A DNA stretch of 64,000 nt from the NCBI GenBank assembly GCA_019973155.2, contig BPQB01000002.1, forward strand, positions 62,001 to 126,000, given 5' to 3'. Shown here one piece after another: positions 45,312 to 57,617 of this stretch. The translations under genes and the position numbers were made by a program. The notes under the pieces were generated by a model. The model had not been told where the DNA came from. It did no database searches and worked only from the letters and a program-made list of their open reading frames with translations. How positions within the stretch are numbered: position 1 is the first letter of the stretch; every line of letters starts with the position of its first letter. This DNA comes from Phanerochaete sordida (lineage: Eukaryota; Basidiomycota; Agaricomycetes; Polyporales; Phanerochaetaceae).

Positions 45312-46497
45312 ATTGACGTGAACAGTGCGTATAGAGGAAACAATAACTGGCACGTCCTTTGGGACGGGTGGAGAGGCTGACAGCCACCCCGCCCCCTCTT
45401 TGCGGCTGACTAGACTTGTCAGACCCCACAGAAATTCGATCTGGACCTCGCATCCAGCGGTCGGGAATGCAACGCTCAATTCGTCTGAATGTCTATCTCC
45501 TCGAAGAGGTGAATGTGCGTCAAAGTAAGTACGTACGTTCAGGCTCGAGACAGCACTAAACTATCCTTCAAGGACGCGGAGTACGTCGGATACTATGCAT
45601 ACCGCGCCTTGTGCACACTCCGGTCTTCTTACACAGGATCCAGATAGGCAGCCCTGCCATAGAGCATGCAGAACGTACAGCGCGTGAGGTGGACGAGAAC
45701 GGCACCTCCGACGGTGTAGTCAAACTAGCGACTTTGGCACGGGAAGCACCGTATATAGCCCAGGCCAGCTTGAAGGCTGACGGCAACCTGTGACTGCCGC
45801 GACGACAAGGGCTTCGCTGCGGGCCGGGGAAAAGATGAAGCCTTCAAGCGTTGGCATGTACGATGTGAAGGTCATCACGCATGCAGTACGAAACAGATAT
45901 GGTCGCTTGCGCCACCGCCGCAATCCCACACGCATGCCCTGGTATTTGCACCTCGCCAGCTCGACGCCGCTGATCGCTTCCGTCCGAGCACGGATCATAT
46001 GTCCGCCTCGCGCAGAACTTGGCCAGGACGAGCATATTTCCTGTGAGCCCTCTTCTTCGCCTCAAGCTCTTATACGCAGAATTATCATCAAATTGAGCTT
46101 GCAGTAGGGTCACATCGGACGGAACACTGCAGCGTTGGTTCTCATACGAGAGACGATACGGCAGGCCTATCCGTCACGTCTTCGATAGATCGGTATTCGG
46201 ACTTTGCAGTAGTTGAACATGAACGTTTGAACTGTTGGAAACCGTCGTCAACTGTTGCAGTGGTCTTGATGATCCGCACGGAGCCCGAATCGGCACCGGT
46301 TCTTTTGGGGCGCGTAGCTTTCCAGAGTTGAGTATTCAAATGCTCGACCGCCACAGCGCTGATTAAATTTCGTAGTCTTCTCGCGCGAGGAACGCGAAGT
46401 GCGGCAAAATGAGGGACATCATTGATGAAATCGGTATGTATATAGACCACGTTCTACAGGCGGATTCGTTCGGTGACAGAAGCCCAATCCCCCTTCA
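45312..46497. promoter_or_regulatory. Divergent region between S6 and DUF6533 i
   Basis: About 1.2 kb, partly homologous to the S5-h spacer. No additional gene is supported. Confidence 0.45.
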
Positions 46498-48221
46498 ATG
46501 CAATCCTCACTACCTACTTTCCTCAGCCGCAGAAGCTACTTGCAGCTTCTCGATGAGAGGCTGAAAGAGACGTAAGTGTAGTCCCACAATCCTCACGAAT
46601 TTGAGATCATAACTGATATTCTCAGGGCGATCAACAATTACTACACAGTCGCCACCTGTGGTATGTCGCCAGCCGTATACGCGTACAGTTATGTTACTGA
46701 TGTTGCAGAACCAAGTCTGGCTGATATACGACCACTTCCTGACCCTACCACAGGAGGTCCATTGCATATGGAGGAAGCCGTTCAGCGGGCTGTCTCTCAT
46801 GTTCATCATCAATCGCTATGGGACTCTTGCGCTTCGTGTGCTTGTATTGGCCCAAGGAACTCCCGATACAGGACCACTTTCGCAAGAATTTGCAGACAGA
46901 GTATGTTGCTTCTGCTACCAACGGCGTTCAGGACTAACAATGTTTTAGTTGTCAGTACAGCTGCTGAGCTCTAGAGCGGACGCAACTCACCACAAGGTTG
47001 CATCAATTATAGCTGTGATGTCTTTCTGCGTGTGACCGAGATACTATCCGTAGTGCTCCAAATGAATCTTGCAGGTGAGGCTCGCACCACACGTCGATGA
47101 CTCCTTCCCTCATGTCTTTCCAACAGCCATCCTCTCGCTCCGTGTATACGCCATCTGGGGCTCGAATAAAGTGATAGGTTGCGTTGTTCTTCTAGCAGGT
47201 ATACTGCCGGCATGCGTTGCTTCGGTGAGTAAAATGATAGTCGCAAACAGCAAGTGTTCTCATCTCTTCTGCTAAAGTATACGTATTCCAGAAACACCTC
47301 AAGCCCATGGGGCCCTCCCATTGAAGGTTGTGCTATATTCTCTGGCATGTCTAACGCAGAAGCGGATATGTGCGTCTAGGCAGGCAGATACTTATGACAG
47401 CCATTGAGTGCTAACTGGGACGCAGATGTACGTTTAGGCGGTTTGATTTCACATACACGCTCATGCGCTACTCACAGTTGGTTACACAATCGTCGCTTCA
47501 TCGATCGCATTCGATCTCCTCATCCTCATCCTCACCATGGCGCGAACGATATCGACTTCCCTTGAACTATCAAGCTTCAAAATCAAGGAGTCACTGAGTA
47601 CCATTATCTTGCGCGACGGTGCGTAGTCGGCTCTGTCAGTTATATTGCCCCGCTAACCTGTCATTAGGAGCCATTTATTTTATGTCGGTCATACATGCAC
47701 ATGTTATGATTTGCCGCTGATCTGTCGCGACAGCTCCCTCCTTCTACTGAATATGTTCAGCATTTTCCAGATCCGATTTCTGGTACATACTTCATGTACC
47801 AGCCACCGATAGCCACTAACTGTATCTTGCAGAACGAAACGTCGAGTCGTGTGCTGGGAGACGCGTGAGTCAGCATGGCATGATCCTGCGGTACTGAACT
47901 GACAAACTTTGGCGGACCAGCCTCGGCGCCGGCCTAGTCTCTCGCTTTATCCTTACCCTGCGCTCGGCGAGCTCGGCGCGAGCTACTTTGCGCGGGGGCA
48001 CCAGTTATTCTCTGCAGCCGCGATCCTTCGGCCTCAAGTTCGCTTCTGCCACAATCGACGAGCTCGGCGCTCCTATAGACTTTGGGGCCGGCGGCGGGGA
48101 GAACGACGGTGATATGGTCGATGCGAACCAGCATCGATACGAAGACTACACAGGCCCAAGGTTGTTAGATGATGAGTTGGACTCGGTGGTGCACATAACC
48201 GATGGCTCAGGAGCCGCCTGA
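46498..48221 (+). CDS. DUF6533 multi-pass membrane protein, copy i
   Basis: MQSSLPTFLSRRSYLQLLDE (46498) is spliced (GTAAGT) to AINNYYTVATCG, then VWLIYDHFLTLPQEVHCIW, FIINRYGTLALRVLVLAQG. Further exons are VTEILSVVLQMNLA, AILSLRVYAIWGSNKVIG, a loop with WGPPIEGCAIFSGMS, VGYTIVASSIAFDLLILIL ending ILRDG, GAIYFM, LLLLNMFSIFQIRFL, SSRVLGDA, and a tail exon with LGAGLVSRFILTLRSA and FASATIDELGAPI, stopping at 48221. It is the third of the g-h-i set. Intact by eye. Confidence 0.83.
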
Positions 48222-48675
48222 CGGACGGGATTCGACTCGAACAGCTGAATTTTGTGATATAAAGCTGACCACTAATTTATGCTCCGGTGCCTTGCTCTCT
48301 GCAGACGCTTGGGAGAGTTGATACGAGTGCAGATTCCACATATCCCGCCTATTGCTGCGGACAGCCGCATGCGATTCGATTTAGTGCGCGACGTGCGCGT
48401 TCTGGGGCTCGTCCTCTTCGCTGATGCTGCGTAGACCTACCTGGACACGAAACCCGTCTTTATTCTGGCAGGAAAACGTCGCGCACGGTCAGTAGGGAGC
48501 CAAGGCCACGTTCTACGGCTCATGAATATCAAGGCATTTAGGGAACACTCACACGGTGCGCTCAGCATCGGATGTCCGCCCCGGAGATGTATCTCTGTTA
48601 TCACCGAGAAAGGCATATTCCTGAGACGAGGACAGTAGCAGCATTCGAGAAAACATGAGAGTGTGAGAGGCATAC

Positions 48676-48770
48676 GAGCGAGCACGAGCAGGCTCGAAAT
48701 CTGATCCTAACCCTACGCTACCCTAACCTAAGTCTCCGCCGCGTCAGCGGCGCGGTCGCGTCACGACCTG
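48676..48770. repeat. Telomere-like dispersed block, copy 1
   Basis: It contains CCTAACCC, TACCCTAACCTAAG (48706-48732; degenerate CCCTAA) flanked by GAGCGAGCACG and by a GTCAGCGGCGCGGTCGCGTC segment. Copy 2 lies at 53270-53375 with the same order. Each is upstream of a DUF4470-MYND gene. Confidence 0.7.
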
Positions 48771-49128
48771 CCCAAGAGCGGCCGCGGACCTCCACCTCCA
48801 CCACTACCGTCGCCTCCTATACCGGCATTAAATCCGCGGTGCGCTGAGGACTGACACCACCCGAGCTCACTCCGCTGGGTCACTGAAATCAATCCAATGC
48901 GTGCGCAACATCTGCCCTCTTCTTACAGACCAGAGCAACAACGTCACTGCAGCGACTGCAACGCAGGCGGAATATACTGGTATTCTACTCAAGGATTCCA
49001 GCCTATCCCTCCCCGCTCCGTCTGTACGATATTCGTAACTAATGTTCTTGATTGGCTCGATAATAAAGTCAATCCTCATACCGAATCGCGCGAGAAGTCC
49101 CAGACACGCACGTGTTGGATTGCGCGTG

Positions 49129-49134
49129 TATATG
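49129..49134 (+). promoter_or_regulatory. TATA box of DUF4470-MYND C
   Basis: TATATG, 85 bp before the ATG, preceded by CGTGTTGGATT. Copy D has the same block at the same distance. Confidence 0.5.
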
Positions 49135-49213
49135 AACTTTCATTTACGGTGCGTGCATCCTTTGCCCGTTGACCTCAGACTACCACCAGCCCTACCCCAA
49201 CGAAACCACGACC

Positions 49214-52200
49214 ATGGCCCACACCGTATGCTGGCCGGGGAAGTCGTTCTTCTACCCCATCGGCAATACGTCTCCAGTCTCGCTACTTCAGCATGTGCCG
49301 CCTGAAGACGACGCCGATATCTTGCTGCTTGGCTGCGGAGATCCCAGAAACATCCTGTATTCGCTGTACGCCAGCGGGGAAGATCAAACACCTGGTGGGA
49401 CTCACTTTTTTTGAGATTAAAGCTACGCGTTACTTACGTCCGTCCGTCTAGGGAAGCGGAAGTTGGACTTCACGTGCTGCGACATAGAGCCTGCTATTAT
49501 CGGTGCGTGAGACGACCATGCTTCTCAGACGCGATACTGAGCTTTCACTAGCGCGGAATATCATCGTGCTCACTCTCGTTGCCGACGGAGCCCATATCGA
49601 CAAGCTGCAACACGTTTGGAATATCTTCTACCACTTCTTCCTAGACGACGCCTCCCTTTCCCTCCTGCTCACCCAGGCCGAGAAGCTCGCCGTATCATCG
49701 ACCAGTCTGATCACATGGAATCAATCACAATATTCCCACTTCATCGACATTGGCAGTACCTTCACCCTCGACGAGCTGCACCGTCATTGGGCGTTATACG
49801 CTCAAACGGAGGCGTTCTCGTCTGCTCGCCGCGCAGAAATCAAGTCCAGATTTAAGTCAGCCATGAATAAGATCAGCAAGGATAAGGAAGGCTGCATAGA
49901 GCTGACAGCGTCGCGCTCAGCCGGCCCGCTCACGCTGCACGCTTTGACATCCTGCAACGAAGCGTCCCACGCATTCTGGAAGTCGGGCACGACCTTCACG
50001 TCACAACTCGACATCGATTTGGCGACGGCGCTCAACCCTACATCTGCCTATGCCTTTGGCGTCGAGGGCTTCGTTCCGCATTACGGCACAAATCCCCTAT
50101 CTTCCTTTCCCTTGGCTCCTATCTTTGCGACCACGAACATGCACAGTCCACCACCGCTGAGCGAAGTCTACCACGCCGTCAGGGAGCAGTTCCGTGCTTG
50201 GTGCACGACCTTCTCCAGCTGCCTGAAGGCTACGCCGCACAATGTGAAGGTCAGGTTCGTCGTTGCGGACGTACTTGCCTTTTGCCAGGCGCTGCAGCTC
50301 GCAGCAGCCCAGAGCGACGCTTCGGTCTATCCGCGCGTATCCGGGTGGAAGGCCGCGCTGCTCACGTTAGACGGCCAGGACTACTCTTCCGGTAGTGCGC
50401 CTCTCGCATTCGACGCAATCGACACTTCCAATCTCTTCGACCACATCGGCGGTGTAAACGTCCTAGCCGCTGCTACTCCATTACTGAAGAATACGCCTTC
50501 AGCCGCGCTCTATACAGAGTCGCTGCTCTCCTCGGGCGATGGCCCCACTGTCTCCTTCGCACACAGCCTTTGCGCCGACATCACCACGATCTCTCTCCTG
50601 TTTGACCTCACACCCACGGCATATCTCTCGGGATACACCACACAGTCAAACAGCCACGAGGTCATGGCGCATCGTGCCCGTGAAGCAAGTTCGAACAACG
50701 CGCAATATCATCAACGCATGGTATGGAAGATCCCTTCTCAACTTACCGGAGGGTCGTCTCGACCCGTGGCTGTGGACGTTGAGCAGCTCGCTTCTCTCCT
50801 CTTCGGCATCTATCACGAAATGTTCGCGAACGAGAACCTTGCGAATATGCTGCAGCGGAAAGCTTCGATCGCCACACTGCAAGCCCTGCACCATAATCAC
50901 TACACGCGTCGGACCTTCGCCGAGTTCGTGCGCTGCCTCAAGCCGCGCATCGCCGTCGACTGGGACCGCGCCTTGAATCTCTTCGAGCAGTTGATCACCC
51001 AGGACGACATGCTCGTTATGGGCATGAACTACTACCAGGACTTCGTGACACAGCTGCACCTCACTCGCCTCTTCTCCGTCGACACATTCAAACCTGGCTT
51101 CTCCCGCTTACATGCGAACAAGGCTACCGGCCCCTTCCGCGACTGGTCGTCTGTTCCGCCAGTCGTTTGCCTGACGTTCGTGGTGCCCCGGGCGAAGATC
51201 GCGAAAGTAGAGAACGATGAGGATCCTAACCCCGTGCTCGCCGTTGAGATCGGGAGCGGCATCGCCTCGAACTACTTCTGCTCCTTCGAGGCCATATTCG
51301 GCACGCTGAGCATATCCGGCAGTGGCGAGAATACGCGGGCAGTCGTCCAGGAGGACTCAAAAGGCAAAGCAGGCTCCGCGGACGTCATCATCTCGGTGTG
51401 CGTCCCCGCATGGCTCCTCTCTTTCGACCCCGCTTCGACGATGGTGCGTCTCAACGTCGCGGGCACCCTCCCCGGGGTTGCACTTACCAAGAAGCTTGGC
51501 CTTCGGATGGTCGTCTACGATGTCGCCTTAACCAACAAGAGGCTGGTTCACGTCTTACGCGAACGGCCCACTACGGCAGAGGATACCCGCGCGGCCATTC
51601 CATACTTGCCTGTGATCGAGAGACCGTCCGCACACGTACCGGTGACTCTGTCTGTGAGCGGGACGAAGGCGGAGAAGATGACGAGAAGGGTGGACGTCAA
51701 GGAATCCAAAGCGAAGACCGCACTCGCGTCGAAGGACACTCTTGTGACGACCAGTCAGGCTGGTGCATGCGAGATCGAGCTGGCAATCGGCTCCACTTTT
51801 CGCGAAAACGTCGCATTCCCTTTCCCCGTGGACGCCAGCCAGGCTAAACTCCGCGTAGCCCGTCAGTCATCGTGGGTTGAGGTAAGTAGTAACATTTAAT
51901 GACCGATTCGACACTGACATTTAGTATACAGGTCGTCACCGCACCATGCCTTCTAGGTCGTCCAGGCGCTCCAGCAGAGACTCGTTTCCCAGTCCGCATG
52001 CACGAGGGCAAACCGATACCGTGGGCCGTACACCGAGTCAACCTTGACCGGCTTCCTGCCATCGACACGACAAGCATCCCGAAGGCGCGTCTCGAGTGGA
52101 TGAACACCCATGTTAGTCTCGCTTTCTCTGATCACGAGAAGCGTGTGCGCGAGGCCGAAACAATGGAGGCGTTCACACAAATCAAGGATTCCATACACAC

Positions 52201-52918
52201 GATTTTCGTCCGAGCCGTCGGCGTACAAGGCACAAAGAAGGCGTCGGTATTCGGTCTGCGCCGTACTACGGGCGGAGGGGTTGACACGCTGCTGTTCATC
52301 AGCGACATCCGCATCGACGTCGCCGCCCACGCTCTTGTCATTGATGCTTACGTGCTTCCTCTTCACAACAGCTTCCTGTCGAAGATAGGACAACTCCTCG
52401 CCAACATTCGCGACCTCTGCCAAGTGAATCTGAGCGCCGAGGAACACTTCGCGTGGAAGTACCTCCTGCCGAGCCTCGTCGAGCGCTGCCGCACGTGGAC
52501 GCACACGCCCAAGTGCGCGTACACTGCGGCAGGTGCGCGCGTGCCGCTCGCGACGGAGCACGGTCAAGTGCCGATATGTGCGTGCGGCCAGGGAAAGGTT
52601 GACAATTCCTTCCGCGCGCGGAAGGAATGGGCGCCCTTCCTGCCGTACGTCACTCGTATCGCGCTGAGCCCGCTCTGCGCAGTGTCCTTCCTCGAGTCCG
52701 TCGCGGGAGGCATCGAAGAGTTGATGGCCGAGGCAAAGCACGATGCGAGTGCTCGTGACCCTACGCGGTCCAGAGACCTGTCATGCTGCGACGCGTGTAA
52801 GACCGCTTTGAAGGACCGGCCCATGGTCTGCAGTCGCTGCAAGAAGGCAGCTTATTGCAGCCGCGACTGTCAAACCAAGGACTGGAAGCTGCACAAACTG
52901 TTTTGTACGGCCGTTTAA
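49214..52918 (+). CDS. DUF4470-MYND zinc finger protein, copy C (1182 aa)
   Basis: Four exons join to 1182 aa: 49214..49394, 49452..49502 (51 nt), 49552..51881 and 51932..52918. Residues 1-60 match the DUF4470 start: MAHTVCWPGKSFFYPIGNTS and LLLGCGDPRNILYSLYA, a glycine-containing loop typical of the domain. Exon 2 gives KRKLDFTCCDIE. The ~770-residue middle has no recognised domain but is conserved between copies. The C-terminus is a MYND finger (CDAC, CSRC, AYC-x3-C, H-x3-C). MYND fingers bind proline-rich partners, and DUF4470 occurs with MYND in many basidiomycete proteins of unknown function. It forms a head-to-tail tandem pair with copy D. No defects are seen. Confidence 0.93.
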
Positions 52919-53269
52919 TTGCTTCTGAGGGTGCATTGAGGATTCTCCGTGCTCTCAGGATCGTAGATCTTACCGATCCACATGTATAAAAATCGTTCGT
53001 GCTTCTTGCTATCTATCTCAACTTCACGTCTGTTGGCGAAGCTATTGTGTATAATAGGCTCTATAGTAAACAATTCGTATGTGCATGTGCTTGTCGAGAG
53101 ATGTCGGCGCAGTGGTGCATCGTTGAGCAATGCATGGCCAGCGCACTCCTCGGCGCTCGCTGCAACGTTCGTCGTAAACCTGTATCTTGATGGATGTCAA
53201 TTAAGACATATCTGAAAGATGGAGGCGGTGGCAACACTTGAGAAAGTGCGATGATGCCAGGCTCATAGC

Positions 53270-53375
53270 GAGCGAGCACGGGCGGAATCGAAACCCGCGT
53301 ATTCCTAACCCTAGCCTACCCTAACCTAAGTCCGCCAAGCGTCAACGGCGCAGTCGCGTCGCGCCGACGCGACTT
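53270..53375. repeat. Telomere-like dispersed block, copy 2
   Basis: CCTAACCC, then CCTACCCTAACCTAAG (53304-53330), preceded by GCGAGCGAGCACGGGCGGAATC and followed by GTCAACGGCGCAGTCGCGTC. The complementary strand carries GGTTTCGATTCC, close to the pol III B-box consensus, so a tRNA-derived repeat is an alternative reading. Confidence 0.7.
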
Positions 53376-53820
53376 TCCACCGTTCACTCACCCCGCTGCT
53401 GTCCCCTCCGGTCTGGCCGCCTCTGCTGCTGTGCTCAGTATTCCGACATTATGTAAGTATATTCTGATTGAGCAGCTCGCCAAATGCCTTGCATCGCATG
53501 GAGATAGACGGCAAAGCATCCTCTGCTTAAAGTACAGGTCACGCATGAAGACGAGCTTGCTGAGCGACGCTGTTCACACTGGGTTTTGAGCTCGCTTGTA
53601 TCTCCCCACGTCCATCGCAGAGCGCTACCTGGAACTGGCCTCTGTACGTTCCTCCGACGAAGGCGGAATATGCTGGTATTCTACCGAGGATACCAGCCTA
53701 TTCCCCTCCGCTTCGCCCGTGTATGACTCTGTAGTTGACTAGCTCAAGAGCCTCGAGAATTAAGTCGTTCATTACGCCGGTTTGCTCTGGAAGTGCTCGA
53801 CACGTGTTGGATTACGCGGG

Positions 53821-53827
53821 TATATAG
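53821..53827 (+). promoter_or_regulatory. TATA box of DUF4470-MYND D
   Basis: TATATAG, 85 bp before the ATG at 53906. Confidence 0.55.
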
Positions 53828-53905
53828 ACTGTCATTCACGGTGCGCTCGCCTTTGTCTCTTGACCCCTTACCACCACCTACTCTACCTCAACAAAAAACG
53901 CAACC

Positions 53906-56900
53906 ATGGCTCACACCGTTTTCTGGCCGGGGAAGATGTTCTTCTACCCCATCGGCAACACGTCCCCGGTCTCGCTTCTCCAACACGTGCCACCTGAAGA
54001 CGACGCCGATATCTTGCTGCTTGGTTGTGGAGACCCAAGGAATATATTGTATTCATTGTATGCCAGCGGAGAGGATGTAAAACCAGGTGCGCCGCAGATT
54101 TTCTCGCTACAGGGCTTGTATAGCTCACGCGCACTCCTCCAGAAAAGCGCAAGTTGGACTTCACGTGCTGTGACTTCGAGCCTGCCGTCCTTGGTACGCG
54201 AGATCTCTTGTACTGCGTTCCTTACTGATTTTTTCCTTAGCAAGGAATATTCTCTTGCTCACTCTTGTTGCCGACGGAGCACATGCGAACAAGCTGCAAG
54301 AGCTTTGGAATATCTTCTACCACTTTTTCCTCGACGACTCGTCCCTCTCTCTCCTGCTTGTACAAGCCGAAACGCTCGCCGCATCTTCCACCAGTCTAGG
54401 CAAATGGCAAGAATCAGCATATGCCCACATTGTCGATATCAGCAACAGCTTCACCCTTGGCGAGCTTAATCGACACTGGGCGCTGTACGCGCAAACGAAG
54501 ACGTTCAACTCTACGCGTCGCGCCGAGTTCAACTCCCGTTTCAGGTCCGGGATGGAGAAGGTTCGCAAGGACAAGAAGGGGTTCTCAGACATGACAGCGT
54601 CCCGCTCTGCAGGCCCGGTTATGCTGCAGGCTATGATGTCCAGCGTCGAGGCGTCGCGGGCATTCTGGGAGTCCGGTACGACCTTCACGTCTCGTCAGGA
54701 CAGCGATGCGGCGACAGAGGTCAACCCCACGTTTGCGTACGCCATGGGCCAGGAAGGATTCCTTCCGCATTACGGCACGAACCCCCTCTCTTCCTTTCAC
54801 TTGGCCCCGATCTTCGCGACTGCGAACATGAAGACCTCCCCACCGCTGAGCGACGTGTACGGCGCTATCAGGGAGCAATTCCGCGCCTGGTGCGCGGCAT
54901 TCCATGGCTGTTCGAAGGCAGCTCCAGGCAGGCTCAAACTGAGATTCGTCGTCGCGGACGTTCTTGCCTTTTGTCAAGCGTTGCAGCTCGCAGCAGAGCA
55001 AGGCGACCCTTCGGTGTATCCACGCGTGTCTCCATGGAAGGCCTCGCTGCTGGCTCTGGATGGTCAAGACTATTCTTCCCGTACGGCTTCTCTTGCCTTC
55101 GACGTGATCGATACCTCGAACCTCTTCGACCATATTGGCAGCGTGAACATCCTCATCGCGACCGCTCCGCTGCTGAAGAAGACGCCTTTCGCTGCGCTCT
55201 ACACCGAGTCGCTGCTCTCTTCAGGTGACGATCCCATTGTCTCCTTCGCGGACAGCCTGTGCGGCGACGTCACAACCATGTCTCTCTTATTCGACCTCAC
55301 ACCCACGGCGTATCTATCGGGGTACAACACGCAGTCGAACATCCACGAGATCATGGGATATCATACCCGTGATTCGAACGCCCAGTATCACGAACGTCTC
55401 GTCTGGAAGGTCCCCTCCCAGCTCACCGGAGGATCCTCTCGGCCGGTCGCCGTGGATGCCGAACAGCTCGCTACATTGTTTTTCGACATCTACCACAAGA
55501 TGTTTGCGAACGAGAACCTCACGAACATGCTACAGCAGAAGGCGTCAATCGCATCGCTCCAGACCATGCACCGCATCCACTACACGCGCCGGAGCTTCGC
55601 AGAGCTCGTGCGCAGCCTCATGCCGCGCATCGTCGTCGACTGGGATCGCGTCTTCGACCACTTCGAGCAGCAGGTCAGCAACGACGGGGCACTCATCATG
55701 GGCATGAACTACTACCAGGAATTCATGGCGCACCTGCACCTCGCGCGCGTGTGGTCCATCGACACGCTCATTCCCGGGAACCCACGGCTCCGCGTGAACA
55801 AGGCTGCGGGCCCCTTCCGCGACTGGTCCGCGGTGCCGCCAGTAGTCTGCCTTACGTTTGTCGTCCCTAGAGCGAAGATCGAGGAGTTGGAGAACGACCA
55901 GCAGCCGAATCCCATCCTTGCGGTGGAAATCGGGAGCGGCGCCGTCTCGAACTACTTTTGCTCCATCGAGGCCATGTTCGGCGCGCTCACCGTCACGGGC
56001 AGCGGCGAGCACGCCCAAGCGACCGTCCAAGAAGACCCGAAGGGAAAGTCAGGCTCCGCTGACGTCGTCGTCTCGGTCTGCGTTCCCGCATGGCTCCTCT
56101 CCTTCGATCCCGCTTCGACAAGAGTGCGTCTAAACGTCGCGAGCGCGGTCTCTGGGGCAGTCTTCATGAAGAAGCTCGGTCTTCGTATGGTCGTTTACGA
56201 CGTCGCTTTGACCGATAGGGAAGTCGTTCACGTCCTGAGTCATCGGCCCGCCGCCACAGAGGGTGCCCCTGCTGCCATTCCTTACTTGCCTACAGTCAAA
56301 GGACCCTCCGCGCAAGCCGCTGTTACTCTGTCTATCGGCATGAAGAAGGTGGAGAAAATGACAAGAAGGGTGGACATTCAGGAAACGAAGGCGAAGGCTG
56401 CGCTCGCGTCGAAGGACACTCCGGTGACCACCATCCAGGCTAGCGCTTGCGAGCTCGAGCTTGCGATCGGCTCTGCCTATCGTGACAAGCTAGCCTTCCC
56501 CTTCCCCGTGGACGCCGGCCAAGCGAAGCTGCGCGTAGCTCGTCAGTCGTCATGGGTCGAGGTACGAGTGACGCTTCTGAATATCTGACTGGCCCTAACC
56601 TTTGATATCCAGGTCGTCGGCATTCCATGCCTCCTGGGCCGCCTCGCTGCTCCTGCTGAGACCCGTTTTCCAGTTGGCATGCACAAGGGCAGACCGATAC
56701 CGTGGACTATGCATCGGGTCGACCTTGATCGGCTCCCTGCCATCCCTACGGCCAACGTTTCGAAGGCGCGTCTCGAGTGGATCAACACCCACGTTAGCCT
56801 CGCATTCTCTGACCGCGAGAAACTAGCGCGCGACACCCAAAAGATGGAACCCTTCACGCAAATAAAGGACTCGATGCACTCAATGTTCGTCCAAGCCGTC

Positions 56901-57617
56901 GGTATACAAGGCTCAGTAAAGGTGTCGGTGTTCGGTCTGCGCCGTACCACGAGCGGCGGGATCGACGCACTACTGTTCGTCAATGACATCCGCCTCGACG
57001 TCGCTGCGCACGCAGTGGTCATGGATGCCTACGTGCTTCCTCTGCACGATAGCTTCATGTACAAAATAGAACAAGCCCTCGCCAACATCCGCAACCTCTG
57101 CCAAGTGAACCTCAGCGCCGAGGAGCATCTCGCGTGGAAGTACCTCCTGCCGAGCCTTGTCGAGCGCTGCCGCACGTGGACGCACACGCCCAAGTGCGCG
57201 TACGCTGCGGCAGGTGCGCGTGTGCCGCTCGCGACGGAACACGGCGAAGTGCCGATATGTGCGTGCGGCCGGGGAAAGGTGGACGATGCCTTCCGCGCGC
57301 GGAAGGAATGGGCGCCTTTCCTGCCGTACGTCACCCGTATCGCGCTGAGCCCGCTCTTCGCGGTGTCCTTCCTCGAGTCCGTTGCGGGTGGTCTCAAGGA
57401 AATGACCGACACCGTGAGAGCGAAGGGCAGCGCGAGCGGCGGCGCGCCCGCGCGCCCCAGCAGCGCCCAGCCAGATGTGTCCCGCTGCCGCGTGTGCAAG
57501 ACCGCTGTGAAGGACCGGCCCATGGTCTGCAGTCGCTGCAAGAAGGTCGCTTATTGCAGCCGCGACTGTCAGACCAAGGACTGGAAATTACACAAGCTGT
57601 CTTGCACGGCCGCTTGA
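53906..57617 (+). CDS. DUF4470-MYND zinc finger protein, copy D (1185 aa)
   Basis: Exons 53906..54086, 54143..54193, 54241..56561 and 56613..57617 give 1185 aa, with the same intron positions and phases as C. The N-terminus has VFWPGKMFFYPIGNTSP and LLLGCGDPRNILYSLYA (DUF4470). The C-terminus is a MYND finger: CRVC, CSRC, AYCSRDC, HKLSC. The linker before the finger is longer and Ser/Ala/Pro-rich compared with C. Its intron 2 has a normal GTACGC donor at the place where copy B has GCACGT. The central region carries MGMNYYQEF, the motif in which B has its stop. Intact. Confidence 0.93.

Larger units (their letters stand above)
48222..49213. other. Upstream region of DUF4470-MYND C
   Basis: No gene is seen. 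It contains the telomere-like block at 48676-48770 and a TATA box at 49129. Confidence 0.5.
52919..53905. other. Upstream region of DUF4470-MYND D
   Basis: Contains the second telomere-like block (53270-53375) and a TATA box. No gene is seen. Confidence 0.5.
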
